Shown here: positions 44,800 to 54,169 of the stretch, piece by piece
Position numbering within the stretch: the stretch's first letter is position 1
Layout: every line of letters begins with the position of its first letter
DNA from: Trachythela sp. YZ-2020
Lineage: Eukaryota; Cnidaria; Anthozoa; Malacalcyonacea; Clavulariidae
Length of the DNA stretch: 64,000 bases
Direction: 5' to 3'
NCBI GenBank assembly: GCA_016169945.1
Contig: JADLSH010000395.1
Span: 7,530,001-7,594,000, forward strand
Notes under the pieces: generated by a model
What the model saw: only the letters and a program-made list of their open reading frames with translations
The model's database searches: none
What the model was told of the DNA's origin: nothing
Program-made: the position numbers and the translations under genes

Positions 44800-44926
44800 A
44801 CTTTGCACTAAAATCGATCAATTAGATGATGAGATGAGATTGATTTTGAAAAGAACTGACACTATACAAGAGGAAAAAGCAAATATTAGAAAACTGCCTT
44901 CATTTCAAGAAAAAATGGATCGATGA
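44800..44926 (+). pseudogene. Charged-helix coding remnant, copy B
   Basis: Open stretch equivalent to 39673-39804 with DEMRLILKR, ending at a TGA. No recognised family. Confidence 0.35.
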
Positions 44927-45141
44927 AGACTGAGCCGATATCGGTGACTCTTTCAGAAGTACCAAACAGAGCAAAAGTATTCATTCAAACCCAATGGATA
45001 TGTTGCCGTTTCCCAGTTCCCGCGCGGTTTCACAATACATTTTGGGATCGCTAGAGGGCAAACTGAACATTTTCGAATACTGCGAAATATATAAATGTTC
45101 ATATATTCAACGTTTTGCAGCAAAATGTTCTTTAAAATCTC

Positions 45142-45355
45142 ATGAATATTAATGAAATGGCTTGTACTCCGACTAATAGACATGATATCAAACTCTTCGG
45201 GAATGGAGACTGTTTTTATCGAACTATGGCTCTCGTTGTTAATGGTAATACTGACGAATTTATTAAGTGTTTGAAGCTTTATATCTGTTCAAATCCAAAT
45301 CTCTCTGTTCAACCCGAAAAGGTACAAAGCATGGTACGTGGGCAGAAGCGATCGA
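45142..45355 (+). pseudogene. OTU-like cysteine protease fragment
   Basis: The frame reads NRHDIKLFGNGDCFYRTMAL followed by VVNGNTDEFIKC. The G-x-G-D-C-F-Y-R block matches the catalytic Asp-Gly-x-Cys loop of OTU deubiquitinases, with the nucleophile cysteine at the C of GDCFYR, and TWAEAI in the alternative frame near 45340 resembles the next OTU block. The rest, including the catalytic histidine, is missing or cut by the nested MITE. OTU domains are often carried by transposons and viruses, so this is probably cargo of the surrounding element rather than a host gene. Confidence 0.5.
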
Positions 45356-45674
45356 TATTTTTAGTTGTGCGACTGTACTTCAGCGCGTTATAAACTATAC
45401 TATATAACTTATTCGATCACGAGCCAGAAGTGGGTGAAATTCAAACCATCTGTTATTTCGAAATACAATATTTTAGCTGAGGTTGCTTGCTTGCTTTAGA
45501 GTTGCGCTTTCGTCTGTTTAGTTTTGGCAAGTTAACATCACAGGCGATTGAAGATGCGATGTCATGGCTCGAGTTCATCCACTTCTGGCTCGTGATCGAA
45601 TAAATCATACTATATAAGCTATAGTATAGACTATAGATTATAGTGTACTGAACTGCAGTCGCACAACCAAAAAT
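45356..45674. mobile_element. Nested hairpin MITE, copy B
   Basis: Same element as 40172-40487, inserted at ATCGAT inside the OTU-like frame; inverted ends TTTTTAGTTGTGCGACTG and its complement. Confidence 0.65.
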
Positions 45675-45965
45675 ATCGATAACTTCAGCTCGGTAAAAAC
45701 ATTTTCCATCCCGCGGACCTTTATTTCACGTCTCCCAGTCGGAGTACAAGCCATTTTCATAGATATTTATAAGATTTTAAAGTAAATTTCGCTGCAAAAC
45801 GTTGAATATATGAAAATTTATATATTTCGCACTATTCGAGAATGTTTGTTTGCCCCCTGGCGATCCCAAAATGCATTGTGAAACCGCGCGGGAACTGGGA
45901 AACGGCAACATACCCATTGGAGGTGTCATTAGCTCATCATGGCGGACAGTCATGATTAGCTCATC

Positions 45966-46515
45966 ATGGCGGACAGTCGCGTATTATCGAGCTCGCCTAA
46001 AAATACCAATTTTATATCAGAGAACATCGATAAGGAATCTGTCGAGTTGTTAAACAATCAAACTCATTTACTCTACGATGGCATTCGCATTAAATGGTCA
46101 AAAGATCTTTGTTCTTTAAAGGAATTTGTTCAAAATGTTATTGGATTGAACGGCATATGGAAGTCACCCGGTGGCAGATCTAAACAATTTATAGACTCAA
46201 ATCTTGATCTGACTATAATATGGTACCCAGGAAAGCAAAACACTTTGTCCTTCCGTGGAAAAGAAGGTGAATTTTTAAAGAAATATCTGGTGAGTGTCTT
46301 ACAAACAAACCCAGTAAAGAATATAGACACGAATACGGACACGAGTACGGATAATTTATCCACACAAATGTCGATACCAATTGAAACTGAATTAGTAACT
46401 AGTAGTTACAGGGGACTTTAATCACCTGAACCCAAGTCAAATCTGCCAAAGATTCAATCTACGAAAGACAGTTCTTGCCCCTACCCGTGGCTCAAATACT
46501 CTGGATCAACTCCTT
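45966..46515 (+). pseudogene. LINE 5' frame fused to endonuclease C-terminus
   Basis: A 151-codon frame starting MADSRVLSSS has no recognised domain, though KFSW-like and LKEFVQNVIGLNGIWKSPGG segments suggest an ORF1-type product. Right after it, in another frame, the sequence reads TGDFNHLNPSQICQRF and then TRGSNTLDQLLTN, the C-terminal strand of the APE-type endonuclease (G-D-F-N-H and the L-D motif). The catalytic N-terminal half of the endonuclease is missing, so an internal deletion joins the two. Confidence 0.6.
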
Positions 46516-46521
46516 ACGAAT

Positions 46522-47562
46522 ATGTCCAAACTTTACAATAAAGTACAACATCTTCCTCCTTTGGGCCGATCTGACCACCAATGTGTCCTTATTACACCAT
46601 TAAACCAGGAAAATCAAAGCAAGGCAACAACAAGATCCGTGAGAAATTTACACCCTGAAAATATAAGAGCGCTGGGTCTCGCGCTCAATCTGGAAAACTG
46701 GGAGGATGTCTATGATGCAAATGATGTGGATGATAAGGTACAATGTTTTAATGAAATCATCGGAAACATGTTGGACACCTACACACCGGCAAGGGGTGTA
46801 CGTATGCACCCAAACGATAAAGAATGGATGACGCCCTATATAAAGACTCAAATAAGAGCAAGACAAACAGCATTTACTAAAGGAGACAAATATGAATATA
46901 GGAAACTTTGTGCTAAAGTTGCTAATCTAATTACGAACGCTAAACAAAGGTATTATGAGAATAAAGCAAGCTCTATCCGCTTCTCTAATCCAAGGAAGTG
47001 GTTTACATGTATTTACTCATTATGTGGAGCCGGAAAACAGTCCTCTTTTACACCAACACATACAACGCAAATGGATTTAAAGTCAACGGCGAATAAGTTA
47101 CTTGATGCATTTATTGCTCACTCTGCCAACCGAGTTCCAAATTCCTTGGCAGCCAGGGTCGCAGAGGTAGAAATTATAGACCACGAACCGCCACTACCAA
47201 GCATCGGACAAGTAAAGACAATATTAAAATTTTTAAATCCCAAGAAGGCAACCGGTGTTGACGGTGTACCTGCATGGGTACTAAAGCGTTTCCATGAAGA
47301 ACTAGCCCCGAGTATACACGAAATTATCTGCGCTAGTATCCTCCAATGTAAATACCCAAGCCCTTATAAACATGCTCTGATTAGCCCTGTTCCGAAGGTA
47401 AACAATCCTGAGGATTTAAGTACTGACTTCAGGCAGATCTCAATCCTACCGCAAGTCGCAAAAGTCTTGGAGAAGGTACAATTAAAGCTAAACCAAGCTG
47501 ATCTTAAAATTAAAACCAACCAGCACGCGTTTACGAGGGTAGATCAACAGTTAGCGCTTTGA
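46522..47562 (+). pseudogene. LINE endonuclease end and N-terminal reverse transcriptase, copy 1
   Basis: A 346-codon frame. GRSDHQCVLI near residue 15 is the terminal S-D-H of the endonuclease. A linker follows, then reverse transcriptase motifs 1-2: NPKKATGVDGVPAWVLKRF and DFRQISILPQVAKVLEK, and HAFTR at the start of the GRST block. A one-base frameshift near 47535 moves the reading into the next frame, where GRSTVSALTS continues. Confidence 0.8.
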
Positions 47563-48626
47563 CAAGCATGACTCAGGATTGGTATGACGCCACAGATAAA
47601 GGCAGCCCACATGATGGTGTACATGCGCTGTTTATAGATTTCCGGAAAGCGTTCGACCTCGTCGATCATGAGATCCTGCTAACGAAGTTGGGAAGTATGG
47701 GGGTTAATAAGTCATTTTGGTTATGGTGTCAGAGTTTTCTGACCAATCGGACACAGCAAGTTAAATTCCTAAATGCCCTCTCCAGAGTGGAAACAATACC
47801 GGCTGGTGTCCCCCAAGGGGCTGTTATCTCCCCTACGCTATTTAACATTTATATCAATGACATGGAAGATTGTATTCCAAACGAACTTCCAACAACCATA
47901 TGTAAGTACGCCGATGATTGTAGCCAATATGAACTTGTCTCTACTGGATCAAACAGTAAAATGCAAGAAGTAGTGCATCTTTTGGAAGACTGGGCTACCC
48001 AAAACAAAATGGAGTTAAATACCGGTAAGACTAAAGATATGTGGATAGGATTTACGAGATCAAGCCCAGCCCCCCCAAGTATCAGTATAGGCAACGAAAC
48101 GATTGAAAGAGTCACAAAATTTAAACTCCTTGGGGTTACCATGCAAAACGACCTTAAATGGAAGTCACATGTACAAGATATCGTTAAGAAGGCAAGTAAA
48201 AAAATCTACTTCGTGAGAGTCTGCAGGAAAGCAAATCTCCCAAGCAATATAGGGCTAACAACCTACTGCACAAAGATAAGACCCATACTGGAATATGCGG
48301 CACCAATCTGGGCTGGCTTACCATATTACCTAAAGGAGGATATTGAAAGGGTACAAAATCGCTGTTTAGACATCATTGGCTTATCAAGAAACAAAATTGA
48401 ATCGCTTGCGTCAAGAAGAAACTATTTAACAAGTAACGAATACAATAACATACTAAATTCAGAAAATCCCCCATGTAAAAGACTGATTCGCAGAACTAAC
48501 GCGCATGAACATAACTTAAGGACAGGTTATAACCCACTACTGGCACCAATATCATCCACAGATAGACATAAACAATCTTTCATACCTAGAGCTGCCTGGT
48601 TGAAATATTTTAATGAACATGGCTAA
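47559..48626 (+). pseudogene. LINE reverse transcriptase palm and C-terminus, copy 1
   Basis: A 355-codon frame. HALFIDFRKAFDLVDHEIL is motif A with the first catalytic aspartate, AGVPQGAVISPTLFNIYIND is motif B, CKYADDCSQYE is motif C with the two catalytic aspartates, and FKLLGVTM is the thumb boundary. The C-terminal part has ILEYAAPIWAGLP and RVQNRCLDIIG. The palm is intact in this copy; the element is disabled by the frameshift before it and by the endonuclease deletion. Confidence 0.8.
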
Positions 48627-48909
48627 CTAAACAAAACTATTTGTATACATAGGAATAGCTCCTTTTATTCTAGTAAAATGTACATTATTGTCGATGTAGT
48701 TTTTACATATCTTAAACACTATACATAGATAATAGCTCTCCTCTATTCTAGTAAAATGTACATTATTATCGATGAAGCTTTTACATATCTTAAAAATTGT
48801 TGTAAAAATTTTTTAAATACTTTAATTGTAATACCACTGTAATTCTTCTGCCAAAGGTGGTAAATAAAAATATATTATTATTACAAGTGCGGTGGTTAAT
48901 AAAGGCAAA

Positions 48910-49030
48910 ATGAACGTTGCTGATGTCGTTGAAGTTTTACCGAAAACGCTGCAACCGAAAGTCAACATGATATTGCGACAAATCCAGAATAATCCGGATG
49001 TTCTAGGCTGGACCGATCGGGGAGAACTGA
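48910..49030 (+). pseudogene. Unidentified small coding segment, copy B (3' cut)
   Basis: Same VEVLPKTLQPKVN and GWTDRGEL segment as 40750-40917, but joined after GEL to integrase sequence of the opposite strand by a deletion of about 110 bp. Confidence 0.4.
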
Positions 49031-49640
49031 ACTACTCCAATTCTAGTGAAAGCAAAGTCATTACTCAAGCGAAAAGCTGGTAAGACTGGAGCAGCTGGAG
49101 TTCCATAACTCCTTCCTTCTAATTTTCTACAAACTGTACATTTCGATATGAGTTTCTTAACTACTTGACATCCCTTTGTGATCCAAAATCTTGATCTTAA
49201 ATGTATCAATGTCTCTCGTTCTCGGTCTCACCGTTGTGTATCACGTCTTCATGGCTCTGTATAACGATCAACTGTGTTATGTGATGGTCGCTGGGTAAGA
49301 GGATTGGAAATTTGGTACCGTAAGGTAAAGGTGACGGACGCTTCGATACGACCATGACAACGTATGATTTTGTCCGTGTCTTCAAATAACGAGAGTGACT
49401 CTTTCACCTTCTTGTAATCTTTCATTTCCGGCAGTGAAACTTGTATTTGTCGAATCCACATCTTCTCTGCTAAGCTTATCTCTTCTGCCGTAATTGGACA
49501 AATCTCAAATCTCAAGATTGTTCCAATTCTGCTATATCCAGACGAATCGATCAACTATTCAAGGTTGTATTTTGGTTGACTTTCAACGCTCACCAAAGTA
49601 GCAGTTGGCTTAGGGCGGTTTGACTTTCTTGCCAATAATC
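49030..49640 (-). pseudogene. BEL/Pao integrase fragment, copy B
   Basis: Frames 49554-49249 and 49209-49030 match copy A (PITAEEISLAEKMW, CTVCRKLEG, LPAFRLS) but end sooner, just before the GVDYA block. It belongs to the same minus-strand BEL element as the pol and gag pieces to the right. Confidence 0.75.
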
Positions 49641-49662
49641 AGGATTGTCCTTAGCTTCCTTA

Positions 49663-50366
49663 AGGTGGCTCGATACAGTTTCAAAAATTCAAGCGTACAA
49701 CATTTTGAAATTTTTAAACTCCGTATTTTTAGGTCTTATTCACCAGATATCGGGGTTTTCATATATTTTGATGTTTCTACTTTCAAATTATGTTAGTTTT
49801 AGTAACATACAGTTCGTTGCTATGTCAACATACGCGTATAAAATTCACTCTAAAATAGCTTATTGCCTCGTTTAGTTGGAAAAAAAGCACGGTGACCCCC
49901 AATTTTTTTTCGTGCGTTATTTTACTTGCAAGCCAGACTAACAATAAGCAAAATAAAAAAAAATTCTGCAATGCCATTTTTTTGAAAAAGGCAAAAATGT
50001 CGTTGTATTCAATAAAAAAATTTTGGCATTACAAATTTGTTTTAGTTTTGGTATAATGAAAGATTTTTGTGGTGCAATACAGCGTGCAAAATTTAAACAT
50101 AGGTCACCGGACAAAATAATATAATGAGATATAGCGCATTGTTTTTCAAAAATGGAATTTTTTAATGACGTCAGTAATTGACATGAAAACGCTATAGAAC
50201 ACGCACAATGGCGCGAGCAACTGCTCACGTCAGGGCTGTTTGGAAGTTCTTTCATTAATATTCCCGCGTGCACAAATTTTCACGCGGGTTTATTTATAAT
50301 TATAGAATAAAGTCTATTTTCGCGATTCTTGCATAAGGGTTTCGTGATTACTATGTCGAGCCACCT
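49663..50366. mobile_element. TA-flanked MITE inside BEL pol, copy B
   Basis: Ends AAGGTGGCTCGATA and TATGTCGAGCCACCT, with TA directly outside both (49661-49662, 50367-50368). It separates the RNase H and integrase parts of the BEL element. No coding capacity. Confidence 0.7.
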
Positions 50367-51104
50367 TACACGGCTGGACAGGCCACAATTCTTCTGGAGT
50401 CTGGAGAAAACTTGGTACGGCACACCACTGGTCATCATTGATCAGCTGCACAGCCAATGCACCACGAGATGCCACATATGCAGGATTAAATTGCGTAGGA
50501 CAGTATCGCCAGGTATCTGTTGATGTTAACTTCCTTATCTCGATGACTCTATTCTGTACCCACACCTTGTACTCCTTCTCGGTGTTCCTAATCCAATGCA
50601 GGGCTGTGGTTGAATCACTCCACAGAGTCTCGGTCTCGATCTTCAGTATTTCGCCGATTGCTTCCTTCACACTGTTAAAACCTGGTTTCCATATGGTCGT
50701 AACCGTGTCGTAAACGTGTCGTAACTCTCGTGGAGATAGGCTTGCAGTTTACGACACGGTTACGACCATATGGAAACCAGGCCTAAGTAACCGGACAGCT
50801 ACTAGACAAGATAGTAATTCCAACCGTGGTACGTTTGGTTCGTCGTCATTGATGCGATGAGGTTACAGTGTACGTCAGATTCATGTTCACAACGCAAGTA
50901 AACATACGCTCTGCAGGATGATTCCGATGCATCGCCAAATGCATGTAATTCGACGGACTTGGTTCCATCTGGATACAACTCGCTCTTACAGTAACATCTA
51001 TACAGGGAGAACTTGCTAGCGTCCTTCAACCCGTTGATCATTAACTGCCATTTCCGGGTCATATCCTCGTTTAAAGTCTCGTCCAACTCAAGTTCGACTT
51101 GCAC
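50367..51104 (-). pseudogene. BEL RNase H region, copy B
   Basis: The frame at 51104-50802 has VELHAFGDASESSCRAYVYL, the first RNase H aspartate motif of BEL/Pao. After a break by a hairpin insertion (50681-50781), 50670-50367 has LWSDSTTALHWIRNTEKEYK and YCPTQFNPAYVASRGALAV, the later RNase H motifs. In this copy the usual N-x-A-D is changed to NPAY, removing a conserved aspartate; copy C keeps it. Confidence 0.75.
50681..50781. mobile_element. 101-bp hairpin insertion in RNase H, copy B
   Basis: CCTGGTTTCCATATGGTCGT and further bases form a left arm of about 35 bp whose complement ends the insertion; the loop between the arms is about 30 bp. A near-perfect small fold-back without coding capacity. 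Confidence 0.75.
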
Positions 51105-51399
51105 AATTGTTGGAAGAGCAGTTTGAACATAAGCACAATAGGGGAAATAAGTCCTAACGGATCGTAGAACTTCGCAGTCGTACTGAGAATAATTCTCTTG
51201 GTCACGTCATTGGGATTAACGTCAGCTAAAATCTTGATGAAGTCGATCTTTAGTTGAACGGTAGATGTGTTTCAGATCTGTCCGAGTACACGAGTGTTAG
51301 ATTCGGATACTGATTGACTAGTAGATACTTCTGCTTTGGAAATTGTGGTGTTCTTTTGAAGTTCTTCCATTAATTCTTGGGGGTTACTTGTCCACTTCC

Positions 51400-52033
51400 T
51401 CATATTGATCCTCCGTTTGATAGCCAGGTTTTCACCTTCGTCGAAAGCTGTATAGTTGATTGCACATTCCGCGAACCAGACGCAAAATCATCTACATAAA
51501 GTGAACGCATAACTTCGTCGACAAACTCTGCATCAATGGTTGTATACTGGTTAACATGATGTTTTAAAGTGGCTTTCAGGATGAATGGGCTAGACGTAAG
51601 ACCGAAAACGACTCTTGTGAATCGTAGCACTTGAATTTGGGGAGCTTCAGTCAATGGGTCATTGATCCATAGAAATCTCAGGTTGTCACGGTGTTCCGGC
51701 GAAATGGCGATGTTTAGGAAGGCCTTTTCTATGTCTGCTGTCACAGCAACTGGATTCACGCGAAATCGAGTAAGGAGTTAGAGGCGGCCCAGCATAAAGG
51801 TAGTCATTTAGGCTTGGTCCGTGATTGCTTGCCGAAGCATCATAGACGACTCGTAGTTTAGTGGTATCTTTGTCGTTTCTCACAACTTCTTTGTGCGGTA
51901 AATAGTGAACCTGTCCGGGAGATTTTATATCAACTTCTTCAATTGGCTCGACTACTCCACTGCTAATTTGATCTGGGATTACCTTGTGATATTCTTGTAA
52001 AACGGTTGGTGTTTCTCGGAGACGGTTAATCAA
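51400..52033 (-). pseudogene. BEL reverse transcriptase, copy B
   Basis: Two frames: 52033-51686 carries VIPDQISSGVVEPIEE, VHYLPHKEVVR and LRVVYDASA, the start of the BEL palm. 51759-51400 carries [14 protein letters not shown] (motif A), [16 protein letters not shown] (motif B) and RSLYVDDFASG (motif C, Y-V-D-D). A frameshift near 51765 separates them. Confidence 0.8.
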
Positions 52034-52785
52034 GGATCCCAGTCGCTTAACGCAAATAGTATAGTTATCTGGAAGGAGGGGGTGTTCTTCCTTGAAGGGC
52101 AGTTTAGCTTCAAATCGGTCACTTCTTGCGTAAACTTGTCATACACGGACGGCTCGTCTTCCTTAATCCCTAATGTCTCCAGATCCCAGAATGTAGCAAG
52201 TTCCTTGTTTAACTTCGGTGCATTCTCTGGCTGTACGGTGGAGGTTTCAACTTGCAAGACATGGGTAGAATTCAGATTAACAGATGTATGGTCTGGGTTG
52301 TTAGCATTGCTAGTAATCACTGGACCGGATAGTACCCACCCAAGTTTAGTCCATATGGCTACTGGTCCAGGTATCACTCCCCTTCTCGTGATGTTTGTGA
52401 CAAAGTTCCAATAATAATCGGCACCCAGTAGAATATCGACTTTGACTTCATTGGAGGAACAGAATTTCTCAGCCAGGCACAACCCTCGAAGGTGAGGATA
52501 CTTTTCAACTGCTGTCTCAACGGTTTGACTACAAGGGCTGAATGTCGTTGAGTTACAATAGACACAGGTAGGGGTATAGGATTGTTCTTTACCAGCAAGC
52601 AATGTGGAGGAAGTATACGGCCATTTACTCTTATTCCGAGTAGCTCCGTCCCTTTTCATAGTAGGATGTGAGTTATTAATCATGCTACATCTCTCTCTGG
52701 CTTCTAACTCTGTTTTGAACTCTTTCATAAACTGTTATACATCCCACTTGCCATTCTCTAACTTCCTGCAAGATAGATTTTCCAA
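52034..52785 (-). pseudogene. BEL gag C-terminus and protease region, copy B
   Basis: From the 5' side: a gag tail (LENGKWDV, a stop, then MKEFKTELEARERC), a partial zinc-finger stretch (TPTCVYC), then VDILLGADYYWNFV and TKLGWVLSGPV, which mark the end of the BEL aspartic protease domain. The protease N-terminal half with its D-x-G is not visible, so there is an internal deletion. Nine bases (CATATTGGA) present in copy C are missing here. Confidence 0.7.
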
Positions 52786-53008
52786 CACTCAAATCATTGT
52801 GTCAAGCCATATGGATGCCTTATTGAAGTTAAATGCCGTAGTAGATATTAGCGACTTGCATAGAATTCGCGGTTTATATGATAAAATTGAAACCCATGTA
52901 AGAAGTCTACAAAATTTGGGCATCTCATCAGAATCCTATGGTAGCCTGTTGATCCCGGTTATTGTCAACAAATTACCTGAAGAATTGCAACTAGTTATAA
53001 TTGCAGCA
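52766..53008 (+). pseudogene. Inverted BEL gag segment, copy B
   Basis: On the plus strand, opposite to the rest of the element, a frame reads QIIVSSHMDALLKL, GLYDKIETHVRSLQNLG, SYGSLLIPVIVNKLPEELQL. This is the central part of BEL gag (DUF1759 class). The gag pieces on both sides of it read on the minus strand, so about 240 bp have been inverted in place. Confidence 0.75.
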
Positions 53009-53240
53009 TCATAGTTCTCTTTTGTCAATGAAAATCCTTCTATTGCAGATGCTGCTATAATTAAATTTTAACAAGTGCTCTAGAAATGTCGCTGTTAATT
53101 ACTTCGTCTTTCTCTAACTGGTCCATTATTGCATCGTCTTGTTGTTGTAAAGCACTCTTCTTGTCAGTTAAGGCTTTCTTGAAGCTTTGTAGTTTCTCCG
53201 TTTCGACTGGCAAACTTCATTTACATTTTGAATTGTTTTT
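53009..53240 (-). pseudogene. BEL gag N-terminal relic, copy B
   Basis: The minus strand reads KLQSFKKALTDKKSALQQQD, a helical start, then after a stop IIAASAIEGFSLTKENYDAA, which ends exactly where the inverted segment begins. The part usually lying between these blocks is deleted. Confidence 0.6.
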
Positions 53241-53318
53241 GTCATGAAGGATGGCCTCTTCGCAATCTCTTTAGCTTGTCTAAAGACACTTTGTTTTCAC
53301 GAAATTCGAACCAACTAT

Positions 53319-53337
53319 CCGGCTCGTCGGAGGACCA
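53319..53337 (-). promoter_or_regulatory. BEL primer-binding site
   Basis: The minus strand reads TGGTCCTCCGACGAGCCGG directly after the LTR end (ACAACA). The GGTCC..CGAGCCGG word is typical of the sequence next to BEL/Pao LTRs. Confidence 0.6.
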
Positions 53338-53785
53338 TGTTGTATTTTGATTCTACACTCAGATTTGATTGTTAAATATCTCTATTTTCAACCTTAATAT
53401 TTACACGAACACAAACAAAAGAAAATACTAAAGTACAAGAAATTGTTCTCAAAAAGCACATGTTTTCCCACGCGTGGGGTGCACGAAACGCCCACGATTA
53501 CGTCATTTATAACACTCACCGAACTCGGCTCTTCAAGTACGGAAAGAACTCGTATAATGAGACTGCGAAATACCGTCTGTGAAATATCGGCTCTGACGTT
53601 AAGACACGCTTTAGGGTAGCAAGCCAATCACAGCGCAAGATTTTGTGACGTGGCCAAGGTACGTAGCCATGTCTTCGTTTCGCAATAATTTCGGTAAATT
53701 CTCGGGACAATCTCGGCGGCTACTCTTTTATAGATTAATTCGGGTGACTTTCCATTCCATATTACCTTCTCCAAATTACGTCACA
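53338..53785 (-). mobile_element. BEL 5' LTR, copy B
   Basis: On the minus strand it begins TGTGACGTAATTTGG and ends CAAAATACAACA (TG..CA). A TATAAAAGAG box lies at 53732-53723. No matching 3' LTR is found at the integrase side, so the borders rest on the TG/CA ends and the primer-binding site. Confidence 0.55.
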
Positions 53786-53868
53786 AGGATTAAGGTTAGG
53801 ATTAAGGGTGAGGATTAGGGTAAGGATTAGGGATAGGATCAGGGTTGAGGTTAAGATTAGGGTCTGCC
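53786..53868. repeat. Degenerate TTAGGG-like repeat
   Basis: A run of GGATTAAGGTTAGGATTAAG type words with TTAGGG embedded several times, like a decayed interstitial telomeric repeat or simple repeat, directly outside the LTR. Confidence 0.6.
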
Positions 53869-53885
53869 TGGTGCTCAGCCGCCGG

Positions 53886-54037
53886 TAATAAAAAAGGTTT
53901 ACGTACGAGCCGCTATATAAAAGGTTTACATGAAGTAGTGCATCGCGACGTTTATAGGCGCGCAAAATCATGCGACGCGATGCACTACTTAATGTATACC
54001 TTTTATATAGCGACTCGTACGTAAACCTTTTTTATTA
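53886..54037. mobile_element. 152-bp near-perfect hairpin element, copy B
   Basis: TAATAAAAAAGGTTTACGTA at the left pairs with its complement at the right; the arms extend about 65 bp through GCTATATAAAAGG and AGTAGTGCATCGCG with few mismatches. Non-coding. Confidence 0.75.
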
Positions 54038-54044
54038 GGGAGTT

Positions 54045-54169
54045 TTAGCAAAGACGACGAGTACGACTACGAGTACGAGTTTCAACCGCGCGGGGCCTGT
54101 TGCTAGGAAGTCGTACTCGTAGTCGTTTCCGGTTAAAATGTTGCTTTAGTTGTAAACAACGACTACGAG
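54045..54169. repeat. CGACTACGAG inverted repeats
   Basis: ACGACGAGTACGACTACGAG near 54056 is mirrored by TCGTACTCGTAGTCGT near 54110 and again by CGACTACGAG near 54160. Probably another hairpin element; the duplicate is cut by the window end. Confidence 0.5.

Larger units (their letters stand above)
44991..45920 (+). mobile_element. TIR element with OTU-like fragment, copy B (full)
   Basis: Both ends are present: CCAATGGATATGTTGCCGTT at the left and AACGGCAACATACCCATTGG at the right, continuing as inverted arms of about 150 bp (through CAACGTTTTGCAGC). The interior codes the OTU-like fragment and contains the nested hairpin MITE. The length is 930 bp. Family not recognised. Confidence 0.65.
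45932..48886 (+). mobile_element. LINE (Jockey/CR1-like) insertion
   Basis: Comparison with unit A shows an uninterrupted site (CATTAGGAGTGCGG, 40718-40731), while here the same flanks are 2.96 kb apart. The inserted piece starts with a repeated ATTAGCTCATCATGGCGGAC (45931 and 45958), encodes a deleted ORF1/endonuclease frame and a reverse transcriptase in two frames, has two roughly 85-bp repeats in its 3' UTR (48650-48800) and ends in a TATTATTATTACA tail, all typical of a non-LTR retrotransposon. Confidence 0.85.
42069..50115. repeat. Tandem segmental duplication, unit B (with LINE insertion)
   Basis: Repeats unit A in the same order, interrupted by a 2.96-kb LINE at 45932-48886. It also carries a 33-bp insertion near 43204 and a fuller TIR element. 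Confidence 0.85.

Noticed and set aside
45142..45355. OTU-like segment as a host deubiquitinase gene
   Set aside because: It lacks the catalytic histidine region, is cut by a MITE, sits between transposon inverted ends, and the other copy is frameshifted.
46130..46363. Minus-strand frames across the LINE (also 46648-46866, 47849-48142)
   Set aside because: Antisense to a well-supported reverse transcriptase reading; no domain features.
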